Positions 16,573-25,289 of a stretch of DNA of 43,247 bases are shown here, piece after piece. The stretch is taken from NCBI GenBank assembly GCA_036794395.1, contig DAIRGS010000019.1:1-43247 (forward strand), in the 5' to 3' direction. Origin of the DNA: DASXMX01 sp036794395. GTDB taxonomy: Bacteria > Planctomycetota > Phycisphaerae > Tepidisphaerales > Tepidisphaeraceae. The notes under the pieces are model-generated. The model worked only from the letters and a program-made list of their open reading frames with translations, did no database searches and was not told where the DNA came from. Made by a program: the position numbers and the translations under genes. The first letter of the stretch is position 1. Each line of letters begins with the position of its first letter.

Positions 16573-17451
16573 ATGCCACTGCCTCGAATTACGCTCGTCA
16601 CGCCGAGTTTCAACCAGGCTCCATTCCTGGACATGACGATTCGTTCGGTTCTGGATCAGAATTATCCGAACCTCGAGTATTTCGTCGTCGATGGTGGCAG
16701 TACCGATAACTCCACCGAGGTCATTCGCCGGTACGAAGATCGAATCGCCTGGTGGGTAAGCGAGAAGGACAAAGGGCAAAGTAACGCGATCAACAAAGGT
16801 TTCGCTCGTGCAACCGGCGACCTTTACGCTTACATCAACAGCGACGACACCCTCGCCCCCGGCGCGCTAATGGCGGCTGCCGAGGCGTATCAGCAGGGTC
16901 ATAAGTGGATCACCGGCTGGGTCATGTATCTTGAGCCGGATGGGAATGAGTGGCCCCAGCTTCCGCGGCCCATGTACAATGCAGTGGATTGGTTTCTCTA
17001 CAATCCCATCTGCCAGCAGGGAACATACTGGGCCGCAAGCATCTTCCAGGAGCTGGGGGCGTTCTGGGAAAACATGCATTATGCATTCGATTACGAATTC
17101 TGGATGCGAATGTGGTTTGTCGGAAAGCTTAAGCCACACATGCTGAGACGATGCATGGGCGGATACCGCCTGCACGACGCATCCAAAACGGTATCGGTAT
17201 GGGAACGATTTGAGACCGACTTTGATCGCGTCCGCGCGCAATACGAACATTTCCTGACTCGATCACAGCATAAAGAGGTCGATGAGTTTCATCGTCAGCG
17301 CCGATGGGCCGAGCACCGCAATGAGGCTTGGAAGGCCCTCAACGAAAAGAATATTCCTGCCGCCCGGAAACACGCAAAAAAAGCACTCCCGCAAAACTGC
17401 CTATCATTTGAAGCATGGAAGCTGGTTTACTGTGCGATGCGTGGGTATTGA
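16573..17451 (+). CDS. Glycosyltransferase family 2
   Basis: Inverting GT-A transferase that adds a sugar to a growing glycan on the cytoplasmic face. ITLVTPSFNQAPFLDMTIRS opens the nucleotide-sugar fold, VVDGGSTDNSTE the second strand, and YINSDDTLAPGAL carries the DXD-like metal site (Asp-Asp). First gene of the polysaccharide cluster. ATG 16573 is preferred: a GTG at 16543 is in frame but adds an implausible RGAGNTRIL lead. The C-terminal 40 residues (ARKHAKKALPQ...WKLVYCAMRGY) are shared with the next gene, marking a tandem duplication. Confidence 0.85.
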   Translation: MPLPRITLVTPSFNQAPFLDMTIRSVLDQNYPNLEYFVVDGGSTDNSTEVIRRYEDRIAWWVSEKDKGQSNAINKGFARATGDLYAYINSDDTLAPGALMAAAEAYQQGHKWITGWVMYLEPDGNEWPQLPRPMYNAVDWFLYNPICQQGTYWAASIFQELGAFWENMHYAFDYEFWMRMWFVGKLKPHMLRRCMGGYRLHDASKTVSVWERFETDFDRVRAQYEHFLTRSQHKEVDEFHRQRRWAEHRNEAWKALNEKNIPAARKHAKKALPQNCLSFEAWKLVYCAMRGY

Positions 17452-17547
17452 CCGTGGCCGGACAGCGCGGTGATAACGTGTCCCACTCGCGGCCGCTTGA
17501 TTGTGCGAAGACCCACAGGCTTGAATCGCGTCGAGGCGCATAAGATT

Positions 17548-18465
17548 GTGAACGTTCCACGTGTTTCAGTTGTGATGCCCGTCTACAACGCCGAACGATT
17601 TCTGCGCGCCGCCGTGGAGAGCAGCCTCACCCAGACGTTTACCGATTTTGAATTGATCGCGGTGGATGATGGATCGAAGGATTCGTCGCTTGCCATTCTC
17701 CGCGAGTACGAAAAGAAGGACTGCCGGGTCCGGATTGTAAGCCGTCCGAATACTGGAATCGTCGGCGCATTGAATGATGGCATCGCTGCCGCTCGGGGTG
17801 AGCTGATCGCGCGGATGGATTCGGATGACATTTGCCTGCCCGACCGTTTCGCAAAGCAAGTTGCATTTCTGGATAGTCATCCCGATCACGTGCTGGTGGG
17901 TTCGCAGGTGATGCTGATTGATCCCGAAGCCGCGGACCTGTGCCCCAAACGGGATACCGAGTTCACTCATGAAGCCATCGATACCGCTCACCTGAATCAT
18001 CGCTGGCCGCTGGTTCATCCGACCATCATCGTGCGAAAATCGGCGCTGTCGCGGATTGGCGGGTATCGTTCAAAATTCGAATGGCTCGAAGACCTCGATT
18101 TATTCTTACGGCTCGCCGAAGTCGGCCGGATGGCGAGCCTCCCGGACGTGCTGTTGCGTTACCGCCTCCACACCGGCAGCGTGTGCCACACGCGCGAGGC
18201 CGATCAAGACGCAATTCGTCCGGCGTTATTTGCTGAAGTGTATCAGCGTCGCGGACTCAAGCCGCCACAAGGCAAGCCTCAGTCGCATAGCGACACGGGC
18301 CGGACACTTGCCGCGCGCGGCCAGCGGGACAAGGTGTGGGGCTGGTGGGCGCTGCTTGGCGGCAACGTCGCAACGGCCCGCAAATACGCGATGCGATCCT
18401 TGCGTGCCACACCACTAACGCCCGAATCCTGGCGCCTCATGTACTGCGCGCTACGCGGCAGATAA
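17548..18465 (+). CDS. Glycosyltransferase family 2, paralogue of the preceding gene
   Basis: GT-A transferase: VSVVMPVYNAERFLRAAVES, VDDGSKDSSLA, and the DXD-type ARMDSDDICLPDRF, followed by EWLEDLDLFLRLAEVG, the usual ED motif with the catalytic base. The C-terminal tail (TARKYAMRSL...WRLMYCALRGR) closely matches the tail of the upstream GT2, so the two genes are paralogues. The start is taken at GTG 17548 with gagg upstream; an in-frame GTG at 17470 would add a 26-residue lead without family character. Gap to the next gene is four bases, so they are likely cotranscribed. Confidence 0.8.
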   Translation: MNVPRVSVVMPVYNAERFLRAAVESSLTQTFTDFELIAVDDGSKDSSLAILREYEKKDCRVRIVSRPNTGIVGALNDGIAAARGELIARMDSDDICLPDRFAKQVAFLDSHPDHVLVGSQVMLIDPEAADLCPKRDTEFTHEAIDTAHLNHRWPLVHPTIIVRKSALSRIGGYRSKFEWLEDLDLFLRLAEVGRMASLPDVLLRYRLHTGSVCHTREADQDAIRPALFAEVYQRRGLKPPQGKPQSHSDTGRTLAARGQRDKVWGWWALLGGNVATARKYAMRSLRATPLTPESWRLMYCALRGR

Positions 18466-18469
18466 CTCA

Positions 18470-19714
18470 ATGACACTTTCCCCAGGCACTGCCGAAGATC
18501 CAGCGATTTCAGTTGGGCTGGTCAGCCCCGGCTGGCCGCCCGAAGCAATCGCCAACGGAATCGCCTCCTACACCGGAACAATTGTGCGCGGGCTCCAGGA
18601 ACTGGGTGCGCATTGCCATGTGCTGACCCTGCGTCCGATCGGCGAGTCGATCGACCCTTTCGTGAAGATCGTCCGGCCAAACATGGATTCGATCTATTCC
18701 AAGGTGCGCCGAAGGCTCAGCCCCGAAGCGTGGCCCCAACAGGCGTTTTGCAACGCGTTGGCCAACGAAATCCAGCGGCTGCATCAAAGTGACAATTTAG
18801 ATCTCGTCGAAATGGAAGAGTCCTACGGATGGGCAGGCATGCTTCCGCGGAGCATTTCGGTTCCCACGATCGTGCGACTTCATGGCCCCTGGTTCCTGAA
18901 CGGCACGGCAAATGGAGCTAAGACCGATGCATCCTTCCGCTGGCGCGATCGAATGGAAGGGCGTGGCCTCGCCTCAGCCACAGCGATCACGGCGCCATCC
19001 GCCGACGTCTTGAAGCAAACGAGAGTACATTTTGACCTGGAGTTGCCACTGGCCGCGGTCATTCCAAATCCAGTCGCCCTCGTGGATAGCAAAGATCAGT
19101 GGCGCGCCTCGGAATGCGATCGCAATCGGATCATCTTTATCGGACGTTTCGATCGCCATAAGGGCGGGGATACAATGCTGGACGCGTTCGATCGCATAGT
19201 TCGGCAGGTTCCAAACTTAAAGTTGGATTTCGTCGGGCCCGATCGCGGATGCGCCGACGAGGGCGGACGCATGTGGAGCATGGAACAGTATTTAGGCGAG
19301 AAGCTCTCGCCCCCGGCTCGACAAAATGTGACCTTTCACGGCTTTTTGCCCGGCCCAAAGGCTGCCGAATTGCGAAAAAGAGCATTGGTGACGGTGGCTC
19401 CCTCACGGTATGAAACCTTTGGAATTGCCGCCGCCGATGCGATGATGGCAGGCTGCCCGCTGGTGGTCAGTCAGGCGGGCGCATTGACAGAATTGGTGCA
19501 AGACGGGCACAACGGGCTGGTTAGCCAGCCCGGCGTTGCCGATGATCTAGCTGAGAAGATTCTGTCGATGCTAAATAACCCGGATCGCGCCGCCCAGCTT
19601 GGAAGCGCCGCGGCAGTCGATGCAAAACGCCGTTACGATCCGGCCGTGGTCGCAAAACAGACTCTGGAGTTTTATCGGGCCGTCATTGAGGATCGTCAGA
19701 ATTCCGCTCGTTAG
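18470..19714 (+). CDS. Glycosyltransferase family 4 (GT-B fold)
   Basis: Retaining transferase of the polysaccharide pathway. GLVSPGWPPEAIANGIASYT and LRGLQELGAHCHVLTL form the acceptor-binding lobe; RIIFIGRFDRHKGGDTMLDA is the start of the donor lobe, and ETFGIAAADAMMAGCPLVVS holds the EX7E motif (Glu of ETFG, with the second acid replaced by the Asp of AADAMMAG), close to the GT4 signature. GALTELVQDGHNGLV follows as usual. It starts four bases after the previous gene's stop, so it belongs to the same operon. Confidence 0.88.
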   Translation: MTLSPGTAEDPAISVGLVSPGWPPEAIANGIASYTGTIVRGLQELGAHCHVLTLRPIGESIDPFVKIVRPNMDSIYSKVRRRLSPEAWPQQAFCNALANEIQRLHQSDNLDLVEMEESYGWAGMLPRSISVPTIVRLHGPWFLNGTANGAKTDASFRWRDRMEGRGLASATAITAPSADVLKQTRVHFDLELPLAAVIPNPVALVDSKDQWRASECDRNRIIFIGRFDRHKGGDTMLDAFDRIVRQVPNLKLDFVGPDRGCADEGGRMWSMEQYLGEKLSPPARQNVTFHGFLPGPKAAELRKRALVTVAPSRYETFGIAAADAMMAGCPLVVSQAGALTELVQDGHNGLVSQPGVADDLAEKILSMLNNPDRAAQLGSAAAVDAKRRYDPAVVAKQTLEFYRAVIEDRQNSAR

Positions 19715-19737
19715 AGCGGCGAGGCAATCGGACACGC

Positions 19738-21165
19738 ATGGATTTGCAAGGCTACAACGTATTCGCGATCGTCGTCATGTGCTGCTGGATTCCAGCCGTG
19801 CTCACGCTGTTTATGATCCTTCCGCCCCGCCGGGCAGTCATCGCCGCCTTCGTAATTGGATATCTCTTCCTCCCCCAGTTGAATATCCACTTCACGACGG
19901 TCCCTGACATCAATAAAGGGTCCTTAACGGCCGTCGCTGTGATTCTCGGATCACTCATATTTGATGGCGGCCGACTGTTCACCGTCCGCCCTCGATTGAT
20001 TGACTTGGCCTGCGTTGTCCTCTGCTTCGGCCCAATCGCTACTTCGCTTCTAAATGGCCTGGGCATCATGGACGGTTTCGCGGCCAGTGCGACGGTGGTC
20101 ACTCGATGGGGATTGGCCTATTGGATTGGCCGCGCTTATTTCACGGATTGGGAAGCCGCCCGCGAGCTAGCCACCGGGATCATCCTGGGTGGGTTGGCAT
20201 ATGTGCCCCTTTGTCTGTGGGAAATCAGAATGAGCCCGCAGTTGCATGGCCAGATTTACGGCTACACCTTCAACAGCTTCCGTCAGGACTCGGCGTTGTT
20301 CGGTTTTCGTCCCAACGTGTTCCTGGCTGACGGCCTAACCGTAACCATGTTCATGGGCATCTGTTCGCTGCTCGCATTTTGGGCATGGATGAGCGATTCC
20401 CCCAAGCGTATTTTGGGGATCAAAATCGGCTGGATCGCAGTCGTCCTTATCACCATAACGGTCTTCTCCAAGGCATTGGGCGGATTGGTTCTGATGAGTG
20501 CGGGCATTGCCGCCCTATCAATGGCGCACTGGCCTAAAACCAAACTCGCGGCGGCTTGCCTGATCCTGGCGGCGCCAACATACATCTTCGTACGCGCAAA
20601 CGGCCAATGGAACGGAGATCGACTGGTTCAAGCTGCCCAGATGATTTCAACCGAACGGTCCAAATCGCTTTCCTTCCGACTGAAAAATGAGAATCTACTG
20701 GTCGGAAAAGCACTCGAGCAGCCGTGGATGGGCTGGGGCGGTTGGCGGCGGGGTCACGTTTTCGATCCCTTTGATCACCGCGACCTCACGATCGTTGACG
20801 GTCTGTGGATCCTCACATTCGGCGAAAGCGGCATTGTCGGCCTGACCGCGCTGCTCCTCCTGATACTCGGGCCCGCAACGCTGATGTTGCGTCGCGTTCC
20901 ACTGCGATATTGGACCGATGCCGCTTGCGCCGCTCCGGTGGCGCTTTCGATGGTCCTCGTCTTGTACATGATCGATGGCTTGTTTAACGCGACCTTCAAC
21001 TCAGTGGCATCATTGGCAGCGGGCGCGGTGGTGAGTATGAGTCTGGCTGCCCGAAGCGTGTTCAAGCCTCAGCCGCAACCGGCTCGCCGATTCGGCGCTC
21101 AGCCGGCGACACCCGTCGTCTCGTCAATCCGCGACATCCCTTATGTTCACTCGCCGGCTCGGTAG
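19738..21165 (+). CDS. O-antigen ligase/polymerase-like membrane protein (Wzy/WaaL-type)
   Basis: 475 residues, about eleven membrane helices and a periplasmic loop (LSFRLKNENLLVGKALEQPW, GWGGWRRGH) resembling the catalytic loop of Wzy polymerases and O-antigen ligases. It would join lipid-linked repeat units or pass them to an acceptor. The C-terminus (QPQPARRFGAQPATP...) is a long hydrophilic tail. Adjacent glycosyltransferases and acetyltransferases fit this role. Distinguishing polymerase from ligase needs structure prediction. Ends two bases before a dispersed ctctgcg-type repeat. Confidence 0.72.
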   Translation: MDLQGYNVFAIVVMCCWIPAVLTLFMILPPRRAVIAAFVIGYLFLPQLNIHFTTVPDINKGSLTAVAVILGSLIFDGGRLFTVRPRLIDLACVVLCFGPIATSLLNGLGIMDGFAASATVVTRWGLAYWIGRAYFTDWEAARELATGIILGGLAYVPLCLWEIRMSPQLHGQIYGYTFNSFRQDSALFGFRPNVFLADGLTVTMFMGICSLLAFWAWMSDSPKRILGIKIGWIAVVLITITVFSKALGGLVLMSAGIAALSMAHWPKTKLAAACLILAAPTYIFVRANGQWNGDRLVQAAQMISTERSKSLSFRLKNENLLVGKALEQPWMGWGGWRRGHVFDPFDHRDLTIVDGLWILTFGESGIVGLTALLLLILGPATLMLRRVPLRYWTDAACAAPVALSMVLVLYMIDGLFNATFNSVASLAAGAVVSMSLAARSVFKPQPQPARRFGAQPATPVVSSIRDIPYVHSPAR

Positions 21166-21200
21166 TCTCTGCGATCTCCGCGGCTCTGCGGTGAATTCGA
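21163..21200. repeat. Dispersed ctctgcg/gcggtgaa phrase
   Basis: tctctgcgatctccgcggctctgcggtgaa, the same family as the phrases at 2284-2315, immediately after the polymerase gene stop. Confidence 0.6.
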
Positions 21201-21243
21201 ATTTTCCGGGTTTGGAGCCTCGCAGTTTCGATCGTCCGCCTCG

Positions 21244-21852
21244 ATGTGCCTTATGACGATGAACGCAACAAACATAGACGCCCCACCGCCAGTGCCATCC
21301 CCCGTCCTGGTGATCAATCGTGGTGAGCGGAATATGAACCCCACCGGGATGGGACTCTTCGCCCTCCTGCGCGAAGACTTGCGAACGCATGATGGGAAGA
21401 TTTTCGAACAGGGATTTTGGGCCGTCGCGCTGAATCGATTCGGCAATTGGCGGATGGGGCTGCCCAAGATACTGCGAGCCCCCTGCACATTGATGTATCG
21501 CATTCTGGCCAAGCAGGTCGAATGGACCTGCGGCATCACGCTCCCTTACACGGTCGTTTTGGGCCGAAGGGTTCGAATCTGGCATCACGGGGGAATGATT
21601 CTGAATGCGGCAAAGATTGGCGACGATGTGCATATTCGCCAAAATACAACCTTCGGCGTGGCCCGACGCGATCAGCTGCATCACCTGCCCATCATTGAGG
21701 ATCGAGTCGAGATCGGCTGTGGAGTGGCCATTCTCGGCAGCGTGACCGTCGGGCACGACAGCGTGATTGGAGCCAATGCCGTGGTCGTAAAAGATGTTCC
21801 CCCCCGCTCACTGGCGGCGGGCGTTCCCGCTAAAGTCGTGAAGACAATTTAA
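21244..21852 (+). CDS. Hexapeptide-repeat acetyltransferase (SAT/LbH type)
   Basis: 202 residues with a left-handed beta-helix: hexapeptide repeats run from about residue 100, with IGDDVHIRQNTTFG, VEIGCGVAILGSVTVGHDSV and IGANAVVVKDVPPRSLAAGV. This is the serine acetyltransferase-like branch used to put O-acetyl groups on sugars of capsule or exopolysaccharide. The catalytic His may be in HIRQNTTFGV (compare H-x-GxTI in CysE). Start ATG 21244 is uncertain: two more in-frame ATGs (21253, 21259) follow within 15 bases and none has a clear ribosome site. Confidence 0.75.
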   Translation: MCLMTMNATNIDAPPPVPSPVLVINRGERNMNPTGMGLFALLREDLRTHDGKIFEQGFWAVALNRFGNWRMGLPKILRAPCTLMYRILAKQVEWTCGITLPYTVVLGRRVRIWHHGGMILNAAKIGDDVHIRQNTTFGVARRDQLHHLPIIEDRVEIGCGVAILGSVTVGHDSVIGANAVVVKDVPPRSLAAGVPAKVVKTI

Positions 21853-21880
21853 CTGACCGTGCGCGATTCGTTATTGTGGT

Positions 21881-21898
21881 GCGGGCCTCCAGGCCTGC
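21881..21898. repeat. Short palindrome gcgggcct-cc-aggcctgc
   Basis: 18-bp imperfect hairpin between the acetyltransferase and the next GT2 gene, before the chosen start of that GT2. It resembles small dispersed palindromes elsewhere in such genomes. Because it lies in the stretch an upstream GTG would translate, it argues for the later start. Confidence 0.55.
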
Positions 21899-21932
21899 AC
21901 TAAAAGACCGCTTAACGAAACTGGAAATTGTC

Positions 21933-22979
21933 GTGAACGATACCGCAGTCATTGCGATTGGGCGGAACGAAGGGGAGCGCCTGCGCTGTTGCCTGACCTC
22001 GGCGCTGGCGAGCGGCTGGCACGTCGTTTATGTCGATTCCCAATCCAATGACGGCAGCGTCGACATGGCGCGTTCCATGACCGTGGAGGTCGTCGAGCTG
22101 GACATGTCCAAGCCCTTCTCGGCCGCTCGGGCAAGAAACGCCGGGTTCGAGCGATTAAACGATAAAGTGAAGTTTATTCAGTTTGTAGACGGTGACTGCG
22201 AAATCGTAACCGGCTGGATCGAGCGCGCCCGCCAGGAACTCGAACAACGTCCCGATGTAGCGGTCGTCTGTGGTCGGCGTCGTGAACGGCATCCCGAAGC
22301 TTCGATCTACAACCGAATCGCTGACATCGAATGGGATACACCAATCGGCGAAGCTCAAAGCTGTGGCGGGGACTCGATGATGCGAGCAGACGCTTTCGCC
22401 GCCGCCGGGGGATTTGATTCATCCGTCGTCGCTGGCGAAGAACCCGAATTGTGCCAGCGTTTAAGAGCCAATGGTTGGAAGATCCTGCGAATTAACGCTG
22501 AGATGACACTTCACGATGCGGCGATGGTCCACATGCGCCAGTGGTGGCGGCGGAGCGTTCGCGGGGGTTATGGGACCATGGATGTCGCCAGCCGGTTCGG
22601 CTCGCAAGGATTGTTCAAAGCACACGTGCGGCGAACGCATTTGTGGGCGTACGGGTACCCGGCAGTCGTTATCCTCGGTGCCCTTATCGCCGGCCTCGTG
22701 GCTGGACGGGTATGGGCCGTTGTGATCGCGTTATTGCTCGGATTGATTTTGCCGCTTCAAATGGCGCGCATCGCGTTGAAAATGCGATCCCGAACTCAGT
22801 CAATTCGGGACGCAATCGGGTACGGCTTCCTGACGATGTTAGGAAAGTGGCCCGACGCCCTTGGACAGTTATCGTACCTTCGTGACCGTAAGGCTGGGCG
22901 CGTCGCGCGGATGATTGAGTACAAAGCCCAGGAGGCTCAGTTGCCCGGTGGCAAGTTTGTGGGAAGCGTTGATGTCTGA
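21933..22979 (+). CDS. Glycosyltransferase family 2 with C-terminal membrane helices
   Basis: 349 residues from GTG 21933. TAVIAIGRNEGERLRCCLTS starts the GT-A fold, VYVDSQSNDGSVDMA and FVDGDCEIVTGW hold the DXD-type metal site, and SVVAGEEPELCQRLRA the E-E-L motif used as catalytic acid/base. After residue 230 two hydrophobic helices (YPAVVILGALIAGLVAG, WAVVIALLLGLIL) anchor it in the inner membrane. An earlier GTG (21876) would run through a dispersed palindrome, so I chose the later start. The end overlaps the next gene by eight bases. Confidence 0.82.
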   Translation: MNDTAVIAIGRNEGERLRCCLTSALASGWHVVYVDSQSNDGSVDMARSMTVEVVELDMSKPFSAARARNAGFERLNDKVKFIQFVDGDCEIVTGWIERARQELEQRPDVAVVCGRRRERHPEASIYNRIADIEWDTPIGEAQSCGGDSMMRADAFAAAGGFDSSVVAGEEPELCQRLRANGWKILRINAEMTLHDAAMVHMRQWWRRSVRGGYGTMDVASRFGSQGLFKAHVRRTHLWAYGYPAVVILGALIAGLVAGRVWAVVIALLLGLILPLQMARIALKMRSRTQSIRDAIGYGFLTMLGKWPDALGQLSYLRDRKAGRVARMIEYKAQEAQLPGGKFVGSVDV

Positions 22980-23526
22980 TCCGGATTGGCAAGCCGATTT
23001 GCGACGCTACCCGCCACGGGCCCTGTTCCGCGAACAATCGGCATGGGCGCTGTGGATCTACCGGTTTGGCCGACGCAATGACCTTCGCGGGCCTGGCATC
23101 GCACGATGGATGACAAACCGCTTTTACTGGGTGGCCTTTCGATTGATTGAAACGCTCACCGGCGTCAGCATTCCCAAAACCGCGCGCGTCGGGCCGGGAT
23201 TACGCATCTATCACTTTGGGAACATATTCGTACATAAAGACGCCGTCATCGGCGCCAATTGCACGCTCCGGCAAGGTGTAACAATCGGAAACCGTGAAAC
23301 CGATGGCCCGGTCCCGGAACTGGCAGACGATGTCGAACTCGGCGCCTACGCGCAGATTCTGGGCGGCGTACATATTGGTCAAGGAGCTAGAATTGGAGCA
23401 ATGAGCGTGGTTCTGAACGACGTGCCCGCTGGCGCGACAGCGGTCGGCATTCCGGCGCGAGTCATTTCCGGCAAAGTTCCAGAGCCATCTGAAGGCGTAA
23501 ACGTGGCGATGGGCGTTCAAGGATAA
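22972..23526 (+). CDS. Serine acetyltransferase-like hexapeptide protein
   Basis: 184 residues from ATG 22972, which overlaps the previous gene's stop by eight bases. It has the helical N-terminus (WQADLRRYPPRALFREQ) and the beta-helix IPKTARVGPGLRIYHFGNIF, DAVIGANCTLRQGVTIGNRE, GARIGAMSVVLNDVPAGATA of CysE-type acetyltransferases. The catalytic-type His is in IYHFGNIFVH. In the middle of a polysaccharide cluster its likely substrate is a sugar hydroxyl rather than serine; real cysE function cannot be excluded. Confidence 0.78.
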   Translation: MSDPDWQADLRRYPPRALFREQSAWALWIYRFGRRNDLRGPGIARWMTNRFYWVAFRLIETLTGVSIPKTARVGPGLRIYHFGNIFVHKDAVIGANCTLRQGVTIGNRETDGPVPELADDVELGAYAQILGGVHIGQGARIGAMSVVLNDVPAGATAVGIPARVISGKVPEPSEGVNVAMGVQG

Positions 23527-23528
23527 AT

Positions 23529-24506
23529 GTGAACCTGGTCCAAAGGGAAGAGATGCTCCGAAAGGCAACACAACCACCCATGAGCCCGCCGACGCGCAAG
23601 TACGCTTTGATCACGCCTTGCCGCGATGAATCGAAGTATGCACGGCGTACGCTCGAAAGCATCATCGCCCAATCGGTGCAACCCGCCCTTTGGATCATCG
23701 TGGATGATGGCTCGCACGATCAGACCCCCGAGATTCTCGCCGAATACGCGGCAAAGTACCGGTTCATTAAAGTCATTCGCCGCGAAGATCGCGGCTTCCG
23801 CAAGCTCGGTGGCGGAGTGATCGATGCCTTCTACGAAGGATTCAAATCACTGCAACAGGAAGATTTCGAATATGTCTGCAAACTCGACTTGGACCTCGAT
23901 CTTCCTCCCCGATATTTCGAAACGCTAATGCGGCGGATGGAACTCAATCCCCGGATCGGCACCGCCAGCGGCAAACCCTGGTTCGCCGGCCCCGATGGCC
24001 GGCAAGTCAGCGAGATGTGCGGTGATGAAAACTCCGTCGGCATGATCAAGTTCTACCGCCTCTCTTGCTTCAAACAGATCGGCGGCTTTGTCCCCGAGTT
24101 AATGTGGGACGGAATCGACGGGCACCGCTGCCGCATGCAAGGCTGGATCGCCTCAAGCTGGGATGACGTCGAACTTCGATTCGAGCACCTCCGACCCATG
24201 GGAACCAGCCACAAAAACTGGTGGACCGGACGGGTCCGCCACGGCGTCGGCCAATATTACATGGGCACCGGACCAATCTACATGCTCGCCAGCGCCCTCT
24301 TCCGCATGACCCGCCCCCCCATCCTGGTCGGCGGAGTGGCAATGATGTGGGGCTACTTGAAAAGCCTCATCGAGCGAAAACCCCGATACGACGCCGATGG
24401 ATTCCGCAAATTCCTGCGCCACTACCAATGGTCCTGTCTGATCCTCGGCAAGCGCCGAGCCACAGACAAACTCAACCGCAAACAGGAAACCCGGTGGGAG
24501 CCATAA
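23529..24506 (+). CDS. Glycosyltransferase family 2
   Basis: 325 residues. GTG 23529 has aaggataaat in front, a good ribosome site, and follows the previous stop by two bases; ATGs at 23553 and 23580 are alternatives. KYALITPCRDESKYARRTLE, WIIVDDGSHDQTPEI and VCKLDLDLDLPPRYFE (DXD site, Asp-Leu-Asp) define the GT-A fold. The C-terminal half (QYYMGTGPIYMLASALFRMT, CLILGKRRATDKLNRKQ) ends with a basic stretch. A frameshifted partial copy of this C-terminal part lies at 30290-30580. Last gene of the cluster; a hairpin follows it. Confidence 0.85.
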   Translation: MNLVQREEMLRKATQPPMSPPTRKYALITPCRDESKYARRTLESIIAQSVQPALWIIVDDGSHDQTPEILAEYAAKYRFIKVIRREDRGFRKLGGGVIDAFYEGFKSLQQEDFEYVCKLDLDLDLPPRYFETLMRRMELNPRIGTASGKPWFAGPDGRQVSEMCGDENSVGMIKFYRLSCFKQIGGFVPELMWDGIDGHRCRMQGWIASSWDDVELRFEHLRPMGTSHKNWWTGRVRHGVGQYYMGTGPIYMLASALFRMTRPPILVGGVAMMWGYLKSLIERKPRYDADGFRKFLRHYQWSCLILGKRRATDKLNRKQETRWEP

Positions 24507-24518
24507 GCATTCTCGTGA

Positions 24519-24537
24519 CACGGGTTTTTAACCCGTG
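24519..24537 (+). terminator. Hairpin after the GT2 cluster, possible terminator
   Basis: CACGGGTT-TTT-AACCCGTG, an 8-bp perfect stem with a 3-nt loop, 13 bases after the last GT2 stop. There is no U-run behind it, so it may be a dispersed palindrome or a weak/Rho-assisted terminator. Confidence 0.45.
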
Positions 24538-24571
24538 CTGACCGCGCAAAGCATAATGCCATTGGGGTGTG

Positions 24572-24577
24572 TATAAT
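24572..24577 (+). promoter_or_regulatory. -10 element TATAAT upstream of the RHH antitoxin gene
   Basis: A perfect TATAAT 48 bases before the ATG at 24625; the -35 position holds only a weak match. It is a candidate promoter of the small antitoxin-toxin unit. Confidence 0.35.
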
Positions 24578-24624
24578 CGAACCATGGTAGCCTCCGGCGA
24601 CACCGAGCAGTCCCTGGTATCCTT

Positions 24625-24876
24625 ATGACACTGAGCATCTCACTTTCACCTGAAGTCGAAGCCAGGCTCAAAGAGCGGGCCGCGGCTGAAGGCAAGGATC
24701 CGACCGCTTACGTCTCCGATCTCGTGACGCAGGTCATCACCCAGCCGAGCCTGGAGGAGCTGCTGGCCGTCTCCCAGGCGGAGTTCGCCTCGACCGGCAT
24801 GACCTCCGATGAAGTCATGGACTTCGGCCGCGAGCTTCTGGAAAAAATTCGCGACGAGAAAGCACCGAAGGCATGA
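24625..24876 (+). CDS. Ribbon-helix-helix-type antitoxin, orphan (copy 1)
   Basis: 83 residues. LSISLSPEVEARLKERAAAE forms a short strand plus helix, GKDPTAYVSDLVTQVI a second helix, as in RHH antitoxins paired with PIN-family toxins. SLEELLAVSQAEFASTGMT is the toxin-contacting C-terminus. A very similar gene lies at 25647-25901 on the minus strand (copy 2: EVETRLRERADAVGE, EQEILDLGRRELDALRAEK). The toxin start overlaps this stop by four bases (ATGA) but the toxin is truncated (24873-24974). Confidence 0.72.
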   Translation: MTLSISLSPEVEARLKERAAAEGKDPTAYVSDLVTQVITQPSLEELLAVSQAEFASTGMTSDEVMDFGRELLEKIRDEKAPKA

Positions 24877-24974
24877 CGCCACGGGCCGTTTATGATGCCA
24901 TGGTGTTTTTTCAGTGGGCTACCCTTCCCCCTGAGCAACCCCAACGCCAACACGGGCCATCGATCGCTGCCTGA
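24873..24974 (+). pseudogene. Truncated PIN-domain toxin (copy 1)
   Basis: ATG 24873 overlaps the antitoxin stop (ATGA). The frame reads MTPRAVYDAMVFFQWATLP, the start of PIN-type toxins (the first catalytic Asp is in VYDAMVFFQ), and then stops at 24972-24974 after 33 codons. An intact protein is about 140-190 residues, so only the N-terminus remains; the rest has been replaced by unrelated DNA. The same start (RAVYDAMVFF) occurs in the second copy at 25498-25650. Confidence 0.75.
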
Positions 24975-25025
24975 GATTGCTAGGACCGCGAAAGGGGTGT
25001 CCCCAGGCTCCACCCCCAAACCGTC

Positions 25026-25289
25026 CTACAACCCTCGGTAAACCTCGCGCCGATGCGCAACGCTTACGATGACGATCGTTAATTCCCGTTCGTGCAGTTC
25101 GTAAATAATGCGGTAATCTCCGACGCGGATGCGCCACAAATTCAATTGTCCGGAGAGCTTCACGCATCCCGGCGGTCGAGGGGTATCAGCTAACGCGAGA
25201 ATTGACGCATCTACCCGCCGCACGGTTCTCGCGTCCAAGCGGCGCAATTCGCGCTTGACCGAGGTGCGGTATAGAACCGTGAAGCTCAT
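25026..25289 (-). CDS. RelE/ParE-family toxin, intact
   Basis: 87 residues. VLYRTSVKRELRRLDARTVRR (first helices), WRIRVGDYRIIYEL (beta core with the basic/aromatic catalytic-type residues R and Y) and VIVSVAHRREVYRG (C-terminal strand with His, Arg and Tyr) are the RelE mRNA-interferase fold. Its ATG overlaps the antitoxin stop by four bases (25286-25289), so it is translated after the antitoxin. This is the only complete toxin in the window. It cuts mRNA at the ribosome if the family function holds; gyrase-type ParE activity cannot be excluded. Confidence 0.82.
   Translation of the reverse strand: MSFTVLYRTSVKRELRRLDARTVRRVDASILALADTPRPPGCVKLSGQLNLWRIRVGDYRIIYELHERELTIVIVSVAHRREVYRGL

Noticed and set aside
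24519..24537. Strong intrinsic terminator
   Set aside because: The stem is good but there is no U-tract, so it is listed only as a possible terminator.
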